Below, piece by piece: positions 32,640 to 45,660 of a DNA stretch of 64,000 bases (the first letter of the stretch is position 1; the number at the start of each line of letters is the position of its first letter). Made by a program: the position numbers and the translations under genes. Where the stretch lies: the NCBI GenBank assembly GCA_028583605.1, contig CM053325.1, positions 61,507,121-61,571,120 on the forward strand, given 5' to 3'. The notes under the pieces are model-generated. The model was not told the DNA's origin and did not search any database. It saw nothing but the letters and a program-made list of their open reading frames with translations. Source of the DNA: Dastarcus helophoroides. Taxonomy: Eukaryota > Arthropoda > Insecta > Coleoptera > Bothrideridae.

Positions 32640-35085
32640 TTTTTTGTATTTTTTTTGAAAATTAAGTACATTTTTTCAAAATTTTCACCCATTGAAAATT
32701 TTTATTTTTTCTGAAAATGTAAATTTTTTAAAAAGTGGACATTTGACTTTTTAAATTTTCGATCTTTTTCAAAATTTCATTATTTTTTTTGAAAAATTAT
32801 AATATTTTTATTGAAAATTTCGATTCTTAATAATTTCGACCGTTTTTTTAATGTCAAACATTTTTCAAAATTTCGACTCTCTTTGCAAAGTGTCGACTTT
32901 CTGACTATTTTTGTTTTTTTTTGATTTGGTTACTTTTTAATTTTAGAAATGTTTTCAAAATTTCGTTTTGTTTTTAAATCTGGACGTTTTATGGAAAGTT
33001 TAAAATTTTTTCAAAATTTTAATTTTGTTAACCTAAAATTTCAATCTTTTTTGAAAAATCTTCAACTTTGATTCAAAATTTTAACTACTAAAAATTTAAA
33101 CTTTTTCAAACTTTTAACTTCTCAGTATTTCGACTTTTGAAAACCACTATCTGATAATTTTTGACTTGTTTTCAATATTCCGGCTTCGAAAAATTTGGTT
33201 TTTATTGATAATTTGAGTCAACATTTTTTGATTATTCAAAATTTTAAAAACTAGATACTCCTCAAGATCTTTTGAATGTGTCTACTTTTTCAAAAGTTTG
33301 ATATTTTTTTTTAATTTGGACTATAAAATTTCGATCTATTTGTTTGAAAATTTTTTCATTTTCAAAATTTTGGCTTCTTTTGAAAATTTGAAAGTTTTTG
33401 AAAATGTTTGCCTTATACTTCAATTTTTTATATATTTCGTATATTTCTCAAAATTTAGAAGGTTCAAGGTGTCAAAAAATTTTTACTCCTTTTTGAAAAT
33501 TTTAACCATTTCTTAAATCTGCACTTTGCTAACATTTTCGACTTTTTTAATTCCCACTTTGTTGAAAATTTTGTTTTTTTCAAATGTTCGAATTTTTCAA
33601 AATTTTAGCCATTTCTCAAAATTGAAAATTTTTCGAACATTTAAAAATTTAGATTATTTCAACTGTTTTCAAATTTTCGAAATTATTTGCAATCTGTCGA
33701 TCCTCTATTTAAACATTTTGATTTTTCTTTAAGGTGAGACATTTCTTAAATACTCATTTTGCAATTTTACGACGTATTCGTAAAATTTCGAACTTTTCTA
33801 AAGATTTCGACTCTATTTGAAAACTTGACCTTTTTTTTTAAAGGTTCGAACTGTTTTTAAAATATTATTTATAATTTTTTTGAACATTTCCAATTAAATC
33901 TTCAACTTAAAAAGAAATGAATTTTTATTTTAAATTTGAACTACTCAAAATTTCAACTTTTTCAAAAATTTTTCCTTTTCAAAATTTCAATCTTTTTGAT
34001 AATTAAGTACGAATTTTTTGATTATTTTGGGTTTTCTCCAATATTCAAAAATTCAGCTTCTTTGAAAATTTAACTAAAAATTCTGCAATTTATTTTAAAT
34101 GTCAATATTTTTCCAAAATGTTGTCTTTTCTCATTCGCAAAACTACTCAAAATGTCGACTATTTTAAAAATTTGATCTTTTTTCTAAAATATTAAGTTTT
34201 TTCAAAATCGTTATTTTCTTTTGGAAATTTGATTTTCTATGAATATTTCGAAATTTTTAAAAATTCCACTTTTTTCAAAATTTTGGCTTTTTTGATAACT
34301 TTGGCTTTATGTTTTATAACTTTATAACTTTATATCTTTTTAAATTTAAATTTTTTCGTATTATTATTATATTTATTATTTATTAATTATTATATTAAAA
34401 TAAATATTACTTGTAGTAACAAAAATTTGGATTTTTAAAACTGTGCGGAGCTTGAAAACAAATTTCCAAAAAAATCTTGCAGTTTATGTACAAATAAATT
34501 ATTAAAATTTAAATTTTAATCTCAAAATATTGACTTCAAGCGTTAAATTATTGATTAATTTTTTGCAACATTTTGATTATTTTTATTTTCTAAATTTTAA
34601 GATCTTTTCTTGAAATGTTGAATCTTTTTCTCGAAAATTTCAATAATTCCCACTTTAAAAGTCGAAATTTTAAGAATATTTTTGAAGATTAATTTATTTT
34701 TAAAAATTGTTCTTTTTTCTTTGATTCCTAAATTGTTCTTTATTTGAAAAATTTTGTATACAAATAAGAAATTTCAATTTTTCCTAGAAATATTTTCTGC
34801 TTTTTCTTCAAAATTTGCTCTTATTCTTTAAATTTGAACGTTACAATTTTAAGAATAAATTTACGATTTTTAGAAAAATTGGAAATTTTGATTCAGAATT
34901 TTCTTTGGTCCTACAGTGGTAGTAATTTTTTAGAGAAAATTAAATTGCAAAAAATTTACAAGGTTCATTTTTTCTTGAAGTTTCAATATTTTTCTCAAAG
35001 TTTTCTTATTTCTATGCAAATTTGGATTCTATTTTCTCTAAATTTATCCATATAAATAAAACAAAGTCGTGTTAGTTACAGCATT
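32640..35085. other. T-rich degenerate filler, no gene
   Basis: Dominated by TTTTTCAAAATTT, TTTGAAAATTT and TTTCGAC motifs without strict periodicity. The phenylalanine/leucine-rich frames in it are artefacts of composition. Confidence 0.6.
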
Positions 35086-35089
35086 TATA

Positions 35090-35459
35090 ATTTCAGAATG
35101 GCTGAACGGATTTTTATGTTCTTTGCTTTGTTGAATTTGTCTCGGCCCCGATTAGCAGAATGAAGACTTAAATATTGAAAAAATTCACATATTTTATAAG
35201 GAATCCATGTACAGCACCATCTCTAATTCATAACAGGAACATGACAGAAATGTACTGCAACCTACACTAACCGTAAATGTGTTGTAATCAGTTTCCAGTA
35301 GATGGCACTCTATTTGTTTTGATCATGGCCAATTTTTAGCGGTTTTTCGCGTAGGATTCACCTGCAAACGGGCGATTAATGTAAAATTTCATTCAGCTAA
35401 TGAGTTAACACAATATTTATTAATTCTGAGGTGGTACGAAGTTCACTAGGACCAGCTAG
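35090..35459 (+). mobile_element. Helitron-like 3' end fragment
   Basis: A less AT-rich island beginning near AATGGCTGAACGGATTTT and ending GACCAGCTAG followed by T. Helitrons end in CTRG before a T, and arthropod families often carry a GGCTGAACGGAT-type motif and a ...CAGCTAGT end. No Rep/helicase coding sequence is present, so this is at most a non-autonomous or truncated copy. Confidence 0.35.
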
Positions 35460-36900
35460 TACTTAATAATTTTTAGTTTATTATCAAAATTACAAAATAA
35501 AAGGGGCTTTAAAATATTAACATTTCGTGAAAAACTTTAACATTTCAAAAACAAATTAGAGAAATCAAAATTATCAAAAGTAATTTAAAAAAAATCCTTT
35601 GTATAAAATGTTTAGAGAAAAACACAAATTTCATGGAAAAAAAATCAAAATTTTTTAAAGAAAATTGAAATTTCAGAATTTGAAATATCTTTATAAAAAG
35701 GTTGAAATTGAAATTTTACGAAAATAATCCAAGAGTCGGTTGTTATTTCATTTTAGAAAAATATAGAAATGCGAAAGGAGATGAAAATTAAATTTTTTCT
35801 TAAAATTTCTTGTTTTTTCCAAAATGTTGACATTTTTATAGAAACTTCAGGCTTTTTTGCTAAACGTTTTTATCAAAATTAAAAAATAAAATGAACTATG
35901 AAATGTCAACTTCTAGTGAAAAAACTTGGGAGATTTAAATCAAATTAGAGGAACATAAAAAAATCTGGAGAGATTGAAATTTCCAGAAGAAATTTTAAGG
36001 ACTAAATTTTCAGAAAAAATAGGAATTTAGAACACATTTCTTTTTATAAAATATCTAGGAAAAATGGAAACTTCATAGCAAAAAAAAAATTAAAATTTTC
36101 TTAAATAAATCGAAATATCTAGAAGCAACTCAACATTTTTATACAAATAAGTTGAATTTTCGAAATCGTAATCGAAATATAATTAATAAATAATATAATA
36201 ATTAAGCTGATGGGTTCAGGTTATTAATAAAATCCTGAATTTTCCAACTTAAAAATGCTCAAGTTTTAGTGTAAAACTCAAAATTTATAAAAGAATCGAC
36301 ATTTTAGACATTTTTTTAAAGTTCAATCGCCATGTTAGAAAAATTATATAAAAAATTCATAAAAATAACTTATTAAAAAATATCTTCTTAAAATAATGGC
36401 CTATAAGATATTTTGATTTTTTAATAAAGGGCCTAACATTCAAAATTTTATTCAAAAACCGAATTAAAAATTTTAATTTTTAAATTCCAAAACTGTAAAA
36501 CTATTATTACAAAATCCAAGTTTTTCTCAAAATTTGGTGTAAAATCTCGAAAAATCGCTTGTATAAATTTCTAGTTCTTCTCAAAATTTGAATTATTTTT
36601 CAAAATAGGGAATTTAAGCTTAAAAAACTTGCAAATTCAGCATTAATTTAATAAAATTCAAAACGTAAGATTGAAATTTGAAATAAAAAAAAAGAAATTT
36701 CAAGAAAAGTTTCAATTTTTCTAGAAACGAAATCTCATATTTAAATATCAAAATTTTGGAAAAAATTCGAATGAGTTTAAGGTAAAAATTTTAAGGTTAA
36801 GGGCGAAAATTCGAGAATAAACTCGAAATTTTAAGAGCTTCTTCATTTGAAAATGTTATACTCCTTCTGAATATCCTGAGTATAACCTAAAATCTATTAT
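35460..36900. other. A-rich degenerate filler, no gene
   Basis: Same class as 32640-35085 but mainly in A-rich orientation (AAAATTTCAAAAA, AAAATTGAAATTTC). No gene or repeat boundary recognised. Confidence 0.55.
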
Positions 36901-37346
36901 TTTTTCTAATTTCGACTGAAATATTAAAATGTTTTTTTTGCTGTTAATTGTTAGTTTTGGCCTGTTAATGCCTTAGAGTACTTTACCATTTTGGTGCCTT
37001 CTTTAGCTTTCCATTTTTGTCTAATTTAACATTTTGCTCACCTTTTTACCTTGCTTGATTGTGCTTAAAATCGGTCTCTAATAGAAAGAAATGGCGCCAA
37101 ATTTGAAAAAAAAACATCCTTGCATTTCGATACGAAAACGAAATGATCCGTTAAAAATGGTTTTTAAAAAGGTCGCACATCTGGAAAATTCAGTTCAATC
37201 TAGCGTGAAGCCAAAAAATTTTGGGCCCCCTCCCCTGGTTAAGGGCCTGTCTCTTACGATAGTCGCGCTATCGGGCGGTGAGACTAAGTACTTATCGGAC
37301 TGCTCTCGTACGCGTGAATGTGGCAAGACAATTATCAAATCCTTAG

Positions 37347-37474
37347 ATTTCCAAGCGAACTGAGAGCCGTACTTGGCATGATGGGCCCCACTAACTGGAA
37401 AACTAACTTATTGTTTCCATTATACGAGACACCGGGTCCAAGAAATTTCAACTCAACCGAAGGTGGTGATCCCA
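37347..37474 (+). CDS. Gene B exon 3: extracellular domain 1
   Basis: The acceptor is ATCCTTAG (37339-37346) and the donor is CCCA|GTAAGT (37474/37475). One base completes the arginine from exon 2, then FPSELRAVLGMMG through LFPLYETPGPRNF and EGGDP. FPLYETPGPRN is a strong ABCA extracellular-loop signature. An acceptor further upstream would leave the phase unmatched. Confidence 0.88.
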
Positions 37475-37527
37475 GTAAGTCTATCCCTCAAATTGGTTAA
37501 ATCCCGATTCATTTCAATCTATTTCAG

Positions 37528-37865
37528 ACTACTTTCTGGAGCGTTTTCTTCTATTACAATATTTCGTCACCCAATCGGTGATATTTCACAAAAGATACCC
37601 GCTCAGCTGGTCGAAATGCGAAAAACTCAAAAAAAGAGACCCCCACGATATAACCACATTTGGTTTAGACATTTTATTCACATTGAAAAAAGGGGAAAAT
37701 ATGATCAACGTTTACATGCGGAGGTTTTCCCATGCTAAATGGACCTCTGATTCCATTTTGGAAGCGCTGCAAACCATCATCGGTATGCTCGTTCTGTTAA
37801 GCTTCGTTTACACCGGACTGAACACAATTAAAGTTATAACGAACGAGAAGGAGAAGCAGCTTAAG
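37528..37865 (+). CDS. Gene B exon 4: end of ECD1, TM2
   Basis: After a 53-nt intron, TTTCAG (37522-37527) opens the exon; the donor is AAG|GTAAGG (37865/37866), phase 0. It encodes NYFLERFLLLQYFVTQSVIF, a lysine-rich stretch, VYMRRFSHAKWTSDS and the hydrophobic helix IIGMLVLLSFVYTGLNTI (TM2). It ends ITNEKEKQLK, the EKE(K/R)xLKE.M motif of ABCA TMD1 that exon 5 completes as EVMKIIGL. Confidence 0.9.
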
Positions 37866-38058
37866 GTAAGGAAAAATAACCGACTAAAATACTAAACTGA
37901 ATTTACATAAATTGGTATCTGGATTTTTAAAACCAAAACTTTCATTCCAAATTCGGATACATTGCAGTTAAGCTTTCAAAAATTCATTTGAATGGAAGCT
38001 TCCACAGTCCACGATTCCAAGCCTGAGAACCCTCTTAATTTCTGAATTGAGCTCGTGA

Positions 38059-38100
38059 AGTGGCGGCTGGCGCATAGGCACCCCCAATTTCCCTTACGAG
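38059..38100. mobile_element. hAT-like terminal motif remnant
   Basis: GTGGCGGCTGGCGCATAGGC resembles the CAGTGGCGGCTGGT terminus of the element at 21602. Variants GAGCCACCACTGATAC occur near 39118 and 40010, and GAGCCGCCGCTG near 53757. No paired end or duplication was found for any of these. Confidence 0.4.
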
Positions 38101-38204
38101 TTTTTTTCTCAACATTTTCTGAACACTTTTCATTACAGAATTTTTTGTAGACATTTTAAATGTTCTCTGATTGTTTTTTATAGAAATTTTTTCACGAATT
38201 TTTG

Positions 38205-38322
38205 GTGGACCGGTCTGGCCCTTGGTTATCTTCAAAAATTGAAATACAGAACTTGTCCCCTGAAACCAAGAAACATTTTTTGGTTTCAGGGGACAAGTTC
38301 TGTATTTCAATTTTTCTTTCAC
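38205..38322. repeat. R1 inverted pair, short version
   Basis: GTGGACCGGTCTGGCCC, AAATTGAAATACAGAACTTG and CCCCTGAAACCAAG face TTTGGTTTCAGGGG and CAAGTTCTGTATTTC. Only about 6 bp lies between the arms, so the hammerhead-like centre has been lost. Confidence 0.8.
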
Positions 38323-38329
38323 GAAGTTA

Positions 38330-38949
38330 CGACAATTAAAAACCTATTTTATTTTTAATTTTGATCAAAATCACATTTTCAAAAACTAATTTTTGTAAAA
38401 GTTTTCAGAAAAAAATGAATATTTCGAGCAAGAATTAAAATGTTAAGAAAAAACTCAAATTACTTTGAAAATGTTAACATTTTAAGAAAATAATTACAAT
38501 TTCAGGAAAAATCTAAATTCAACTCATCTCGCATTTTACTATTTCTCTAAAAAATAAGTTAATACGGTATTTTCGAATTTTTACATCAAATCTCATTTTG
38601 TATAAAAATTGGGAGCTTTTTTCAGATATTTCGATTTTTTTTAGAAAATTTTGATTTTTTCTGCAAAGTTTCCATTTTTCCTAAATATTTTATATAAAGA
38701 AATTTCCATTTTTCCTGAAAGTGTTATTCTTAAAATTTCTTCTAGAAATTCCAACTTCATATTTTTCTTTATTTCTAATTTGCTTTAAAAATGTCAAGTT
38801 TTTTCACGACATTTTGACAATTTAAACTTCATTTTATTTTGTAGTTTTGACAAAAAATGTTTGGAAAAAACCCTGAAAGCTCTAAAAAAATTTGAGGTTT
38901 TTGTAAAGATATTTCAATTTTTTTCCGAATTTCGATTTTGTTCCCTGCA
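38330..38949. other. A/T-rich filler, no gene
   Basis: Degenerate filler that switches from A-rich to T-rich motifs near 38560. Nothing else is seen. Confidence 0.5.
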
Positions 38950-40900
38950 AACTTTTTTTTAAATATTTTTTCTTGTAGAAATTTTGATTTCTCTCTAATT
39001 TGTTTTGGAAATTTAAAAGTTTTTTTAACGAAATTTTAATATTTTAAAGTTCATTTTATTTTGTAATTTTGATAAGAAACTGAAAATTAGTAAGTATGAA
39101 CCCCTTTACTTTTAGCTACGAGCCACCACTGATACTGAGATTAATTTGTATTGAATATTAAATTCAAAATATTGAGAAAAACATCGAAATTTCTAGTCAA
39201 AATTCAAGAATATCAAGATTTTTATTGACAGATAAAGTGGACTGGAAGAAACTGAAAATTATAAAGTATAAATTTAGGAAAAATAAATTTCAGATCTGCA
39301 TAAGAATAGGAAAACTTTGAGAAAAATATTGAAATTTCAAGAAAAAATGAAGCTTGTAAATTTCAACTTTTTTTACAATTTGATATTTCTCTAAAAAATT
39401 ACTAAGAGTATGACCAAAGAAAATTCTGAATCAGAATTTCCAATATTTCTAGAAATGTTAAATTTATTCTTGAAATTCTAAGTTCGAATTTAAAATTCAA
39501 ATTTCAATAAAAAAAAGATCGAAATTTATAAATTAAGCTCAAAATTTCAAGAGAAAGCAGATCATATTTCTAAAAAAAGTTGAAATTGATTATTTGTAAG
39601 TAACATTTTTCCAAAAAAAGTATGACATTTTCGGAATCTAAGAAGTTTTTTTCAAGTAAATTGATTGTCAAAAATAATCTTATAATTTTGACTTTTTTTA
39701 TAAAGATATTTCAATTTTTTTTTCAAATTTCGATTTTTTTGCTACGAAATTTTGATTTTTTTCCTATGAAATTTGTGTTTTTCTCTAAACGTTTTATACA
39801 AGGAATTTCTTTTGAAATTTCGACTTTTCCCGGAGGTACTGTCTTTAAAATATTTTTTCTTGTAGAAATTTTGATTTTTCTCTAATTTGTTTTGGAAATT
39901 TAAAAGTTTTTTTTAACGAAATTTTAATACTTTAAAGTTCATTTTATTTGGAAATTTTGATAAGAAACTGAAAATTAGTAAGTATGAACCCCTTTACTTT
40001 TAGCTACGAGCCACCACTGATACTAAGATTAATTTGTATTGAATATTAAATTCAAAATATTGAGAAAAACGTCGAAATTTCTAGTCAAAATTCAAGAATA
40101 TCAAGATTTTTATTGACAGATTAAGTGGACTGGAAGAAACTGAAAATTATAAAGTATAAATTTAGGAAAAATAAATTTCAGATCTGCATAAAAATAGGAA
40201 AACTTTGGGAAAAATATTAAAATTTCAAGAAAAAATGAACCTTGTAATTTCAACTTTTTTTACAATTTAATATTTCTCTAAAAAATTACTAAGTGTATGA
40301 CCAAAGAAAATTCTGAATCAGAATTTCCAATTTTTCTAGAAATGTTAAATTTTTGAAATTCTCAAGTTCGAATTTAAAATTCAAATTTCGATAAAAAAAA
40401 AGATCGAAATTTAAAAATTAAGCTCAAAATTTCAAGAGAAAGCAGATCATATTTCTAAAAAAAGTTATAATTGATTATTTGTAAACAACATTTTTCCAAA
40501 AAAAATATAACATTTTCGGAATCTAAGAAGTTTCTTTTTCAAATAAATTGATGGTCAAAAATAATCTTATATTTTCGACTTTTTTTGTAAAGATATTTCA
40601 AATTTTTTTTCAAATTTCGATTTTTTCTCTACGAAATTTTGATTTTTTTCCTATGAAATTTGTGTTTTTCTCTAAACGTTTTATACAAGGAATTTCTTTT
40701 GAAATTTCGACTTTTCCCGGAGGTACTGTCTTTAAAATATTTTTTCTTGTAGAAATTTTGATTTTTTTCTAATTTGTTTTGGAAATTTAAAAGTTTTTTA
40801 ACGAAATTTTAATATTTTAAAGTTCATTTTATTTTGTAATTTTAATAATAAACTGAAAATTATAAAGTATTAATTTAGGAAAAATAAACTTCAGATCTGC
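38950..40900. repeat. Tandem duplication, 888-bp period, about 2.2 copies
   Basis: CCCCTTTACTTTTAGCTACG recurs at 39101 and 39989 (888 apart), and CTTTTCCCGGAGGTACTG recurs with 887-bp spacing (about 39826 and 40713). Copies are nearly identical. The two similar phenylalanine-rich open frames here are the same repeat read twice, not genes. Confidence 0.85.
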
Positions 40901-40939
40901 ATCAAAATAAGAAAACTTTGGGAAAAATAATCAAATTTC

Positions 40940-43900
40940 AAGAAAAAATGACTTTTTTCTCAACTTTTACTTTTTTCTCGAAATTTTAACTTTTTTCTCA
41001 AATTTCGATTTTTTCTGGAAATTTCGACCTTTTTCTCGAAATTTCGTTTCTTTTCTCAAATTTTAACTCTTTTCTCGAAATTTTGACCTTAATATTAACA
41101 TTTCGATATTTTTCTCAAAATTTCGACTTTAGACTCAAACTTTCGACTTTTCTCGCAAATTCCAATTTTTTTCTCGAAATTTCGACCTTTTTTTTTTCGA
41201 AATTTGAACTTTTTTCTAGAAATGTTGACCTTTTTCTCAAATTTTGACTTTTTTCTCGAAATTTTGCCCTTGATATCGAAATTTTGACATTTTTTTCGAA
41301 ATTTCGACTTTAGATTCAAAATTTCGAGTTTTTTTTCTCAAAATCTCGACTGTTTTCTTAATTTTCGCCTTTTTTCTTCAAATTTCGAGTTTTTCGAAAT
41401 GTTACAAAGGCATGGAAAGGATATCGATTAAAACAATGTTATTTTTAGAAATTTCGACTTTTTTTTTGAAATTTTGACGTTTTTCTCATATTTCGACTTT
41501 TTTCTCGAAATGTTGCCCTTATTATCGAAATTTCGACACTTTTTTTTCGAAATTTCGACTTTCAATTCAAAATCTTGAGTTTTTTTCTCAAAATCTTGAC
41601 TTTTTTCTTAATTTTCGACTTTTTTCTTCAAATTTCAACTTTTTCGAAATGTTACAAAGGTCTAGAAAGGACATCGATTAAAAAAGATGATATTTTTAGA
41701 AATGTCGACTTTTTTTTCAAATTTCGATTTTAGGCTCGAAAGTTCGACTTTTTTCTCGAAATTTTGACTTTTTTCTCAAATTTCAACTTTTTTTCTCAAA
41801 ATTTCGTCTTTTTTCTTTAAATTTCGACCTTTTTCGCGAAATTTCTTTTTTTTTTCCCCAATTTCCACTTATTTCTCGAAATTTTGACCTTAATAATCAA
41901 ATTGCGATATTTTTCTGGAAATTTCGACTTTAAAGTCAAAGTTTTCACTTTTTTTTTCGAAATTTCGACTTTTTTTTCTCGAAGTTTCGACTTTTTTCGA
42001 AATCTCGACTTTTTTCTTAAATTTCGACTTTTTTCTCGAAATATTTCAAAATTTCGACTTTTTCTCGAAATTTCGACGTTTCTCTCAAATTTTGACTTTT
42101 TTCTCGAAATTTCGACCTTAATATCGAAATTTCGACATTTTTTCGAAATTTCGACTTTAGATTCAAAATTTCGAGTTTTTTCTCAAAATCACGACTGTTT
42201 TCTTAATTTTCGACTTTTCTCTTCAAATTTCAACTTTTTCGAAATGTTACAAAGGCATAGAAAGAATAACTATTAAAAAAATGTTATTTTTAGAAATTTC
42301 GACTTTTTTCTTGAAATTTTGACGTTTTTCTCAAATTTCGACTTTTTTCTCGAAATGTTGCCCTTATTATCGAAATTTCGACATTTTTTTTTTCGAAATT
42401 TCGATTTTAAATTCAAAATTTCGAGTTTTTTTCTCAAAATCTTGATTTTTTTTCTAATTTTCGACTTTTTTCTTCAAATTTCAACTTTTTCGAAAAGTTA
42501 CAAAAGCATAGAAAGGACATCGATTAAAAAAGATGATATTTTTAGAAATTTCGACTTTTTTTTCAAATTTAGATTTTAGGCTCGAAATTTCGACTTTTTT
42601 CTCGAAATTTTAACTTTTTTCTTAAATTTCGACTTTTTTTCTCAAAATTTCGTCTTTTTTCTTTAAATTTCGACCTTTTTCGCGAAATTTCTTTTTTTTC
42701 CCCAATTTCCACTTTTTTCTCGAAATTTTGACCTTAATATCGAAATTGCGATATTTTTCTGGAAATTTCGACTTTAAAGTCAAAGTTTTGACTTTTTTTT
42801 TCGAAATTTCGACTTTTTTTCTCGAAGTTTCGACTTTCTTCGAAATCTCGACTTTTTTCTTAAATTTCGACTTTTTTCTCAAATATCGACTTCTTTTTCG
42901 AAAGTTTGGCCTTAATATCGAAATTTCGACATTATTCTCGAAATTTTTTGCAGAAATTTCAACTTTTTCCTCAAATTTAGACCTTTTTCTCGAAATTTTC
43001 ACCTTTTAAGGTCGAAATTTCAACTTTTTTTTCAAATTTCGATTCTTTTTTCCAAAACTTCGATCTTAATCACGGAATTTCGATTTAAAACTCGAAATTT
43101 CGACTTTTTTCTCGAAATTTTGACCTTAACATCGAAATTTTAACATTATTCTCGAAATTTTTTGCAGAAATTTCGACTTTTTCCTCAAATTTAGACCTTT
43201 TTCTCGAAATTTTCACCTTTTAAGGTCGAAATTTCGACTTTTTTTTTCAAATTTCCATTCTTTTTCCCAAAACTTCGATCTTAATCACGGAATTTCGATT
43301 TAAAACTCGAAATTTCGACTTTTTTCGCAAATTTCTACTTTTCCTCGAAATTTCAACTTTTTCTCGAAATTTTGACTTTTTTCTCGAAATCTAGACTTTT
43401 TTCTCAAATTTTGACTTTTTCTCGAAATATTTCGAAATTTCGACTTTTTTCTCGAAATTTTTACATCTGTTTTAAATTTCGACTTTTTTCTTAAAATTTC
43501 GTTTTTTTTTTCTCAAATTTTGACATTTTTCTTGAAATTTTACTTTAATATCGAAATTTCGACATTTTTCTCGAAATTTCGACATTTTTCTCGAAATTTC
43601 AACTTTAAACTCAAAATTTCGACTTTTTTTTCTCGAAATTCGACTTTTTTCGCAAATTTCGACTTTTTTACTCAAAATTTCGACTTTTTTACTCAAAATT
43701 TCGACTTTTTTTACTCAAAATTTTGACTTTTTTCTCGAAATCTCAAATTTTATCTCAAATTTCAACTATTTTTTCGAAATCTTTCGAAACTTCGAATTTT
43801 TTCTCAAAATTTCGACGTTTTCCTCAAATTTCGACTTTTTTCTCGAAATTTCCGACCTTAATCTGAAAAGTTTGACTGTTCTCGAAATTTTTTTTTTCTT

Positions 43901-44600
43901 AATTTTCGACTTTTTTCTCAAATATCGACTTTTTTCTCAAATATCGACTTTTTTTTTTCGAAATTTTGATCTTAATATCGAAATTTCGACATTATTCTTG
44001 AAATTTCGACTTTTTTTTGTAGAAATTTCAACTTTTTCCTCAAATTTAGACCTTTTTCTCGAAATTTTCACCTTATAAAGTCGAAATTTCGACTTTTTTT
44101 TCAAATTTCGATTCTTTTTCCCGAAACTTCGATCTTATAATCACGGAATTTCGATTTAAAACTCGAAATTTCGACTTTTTTCTCGAAATTTTGACCTTAC
44201 TATCGAAATTTCGACTTTAAACTTAAAATTTCGACTCTTTTTCTGGAAATTTCGATTCTTTTCGCAAATTTCGAATTTTTTCTAGAAATTTCGACTTTTT
44301 TTCTCGAAATTTCGACCTTATAGTGTTGAAATTTCAACTTTTTCTCAAAATTTCGACTTTTTTTCTCGAAATTTCAACCTTATTGGGTTGAAATTTCGAC
44401 TTTTTCTCAAAATTTCGACTTTTTCTCAAAATTTGGATTTTTTCTCAAAATTTCCACTTTCTTCTCGAAATTTCGACCTTAATCATGGAATTTCGATTTA
44501 AAACTCGAAATTTCGACTTTTTTCTCGAAATTTCGACTTTTTTCTCGAAATTTCGACTTTTTTCTCGAAATTTCAACTTTAATCTCAAAATTTCTATAAA
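40940..44600. repeat. Palindromic 20-bp satellite with higher-order organisation
   Basis: The basic unit is about 20 bp, CGACTTTTTTCTCGAAATTT, cleanest at 44505-44575. It contains the perfect palindrome TCGAAATTTCGA. A higher-order period of about 845 bp is visible from ATGTTACAAAGGC-type markers at about 41400 and 42244, and again at about 41650 and 42496. A further local duplication of about 213 bp lies near 42948/43161. The phenylalanine/serine-rich frames (and lysine-rich ones on the other strand) are composition artefacts. Confidence 0.88.
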
Positions 44601-45660
44601 AAAGACCAAACTTTGCTAATTATAATTAGCAATTATTGAACGCACCCTACTACCAACTGTGAAGCTTGGTGGTGGACGCAACTGTCATCAGCCTAATTTA
44701 ACTATAGAATATAGAAATTTGAACTTATTCTCGAAATTTCGGAGAAAAAATTTGATATTAAAGTCGAAATTCCGAGACTAAAGTCTACATTTTGACATTA
44801 ATCTCAAAATTTTAGGAAAAAAATGGAAATTTCAAGAAAAAGCCGAATTTTCGAGAAAAAGATCGACATTTTGAGCGTAAAGACGAAATTTCGAGCTTAA
44901 AGCCGAAATTTCGAATTTAAATCCGAAATTTCAAGATTAAAGTCGAAATTTCGAGAAAAAAGTCGAAATCTTTAAAAACATTTTTTTTTAATCAATGTCA
45001 TTTTTACGATTTTTTAAAATGTCGAAATTTCTATATATAATATTATTTAATCAATGCCTTCCTCGCTTTTGTAAAATGTCGACTTTGAACTCGAAATTTC
45101 GACTTTTTAATCAAAAATTCTACTTTAACTTTGAAATGTCAAGAAAAAAGTCGAACTGAACGTACCCTAGAGGTGTCAATATTAAATTGTAAATTAGAAT
45201 ATAGTCTTATATTCTAAGGATTGGTGGGGTTTAACAGTCATCTGCCTATCCTAACCATAGAATAAGAAATTTCGACTTATCTCGAAATTTTGTGAAAAAA
45301 AAAGTTGAAGTTTCCAGATCAAAGCCGACATTTTGACTTTATTTATAAAATTTCCTTAAAAAAAGTCGAAATTTAGAGAATAAAGTAGAGATTTCCACTT
45401 TAGTCTCGTAATTTCCAGTTTAAACTTCATATTTCTAAATATGTTTTTATAAATGGATGCCCCTTCTACATCTTTGTAAAAAAAACCAAAAATGCATAAA
45501 TAAAAAACAAAGTAGAAAACAAATATGTATCGGATTTTTCTAATTAGGAATAAATAATTAAAATACAAATATTTGTGTTTAAAATCCAAGAAAAAACTTT
45601 CAAAATTAAACTACGCCAATTCATCATTATCATTCAATTTTTTTATTAGAAATGTTTAAA
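44601..45660. repeat. Satellite-like filler in reversed orientation, with two related islands
   Basis: From about 44740 the motif reads GAAATTTCGAGAAAAAAG, the reverse complement of the preceding array. Two islands (about 44635-44710 and 45165-45265) share GAACG(C/T)ACCCTA and CAGTCATC(T/A)GCCTA-type wording. A third relative is at 60185-60250 and a fourth at about 22590-22640. Confidence 0.6.

Larger units (their letters stand above)
27711..37346 (+). other. Gene B intron 2 (9.6 kb)
   Basis: It holds a dead LINE, a 205-bp tandem repeat, a mariner relic, a complete DD41D transposon, a Helitron-like end and A/T-rich filler, each listed separately. The last 450 bases (about 36900-37346) are less repetitive, but I recognise no exon in them. 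Confidence 0.8.

Noticed and set aside
37091..37363. 90-codon frame just upstream of exon 3
   Set aside because: No ABCA similarity, and it runs across the exon 3 acceptor in another frame. The exon 2/exon 3 phase closes without it.
41095..44078. Phenylalanine-rich (+) and lysine-rich (-) frames over the 20-bp satellite
   Set aside because: Translation artefacts of a tandem repeat; frames shift with the repeat and have no gene context.
40940..44600. Possible CRISPR array
   Set aside because: Repeat units abut without unique spacers, the unit is about 20 bp and degenerate, and the window is eukaryotic.
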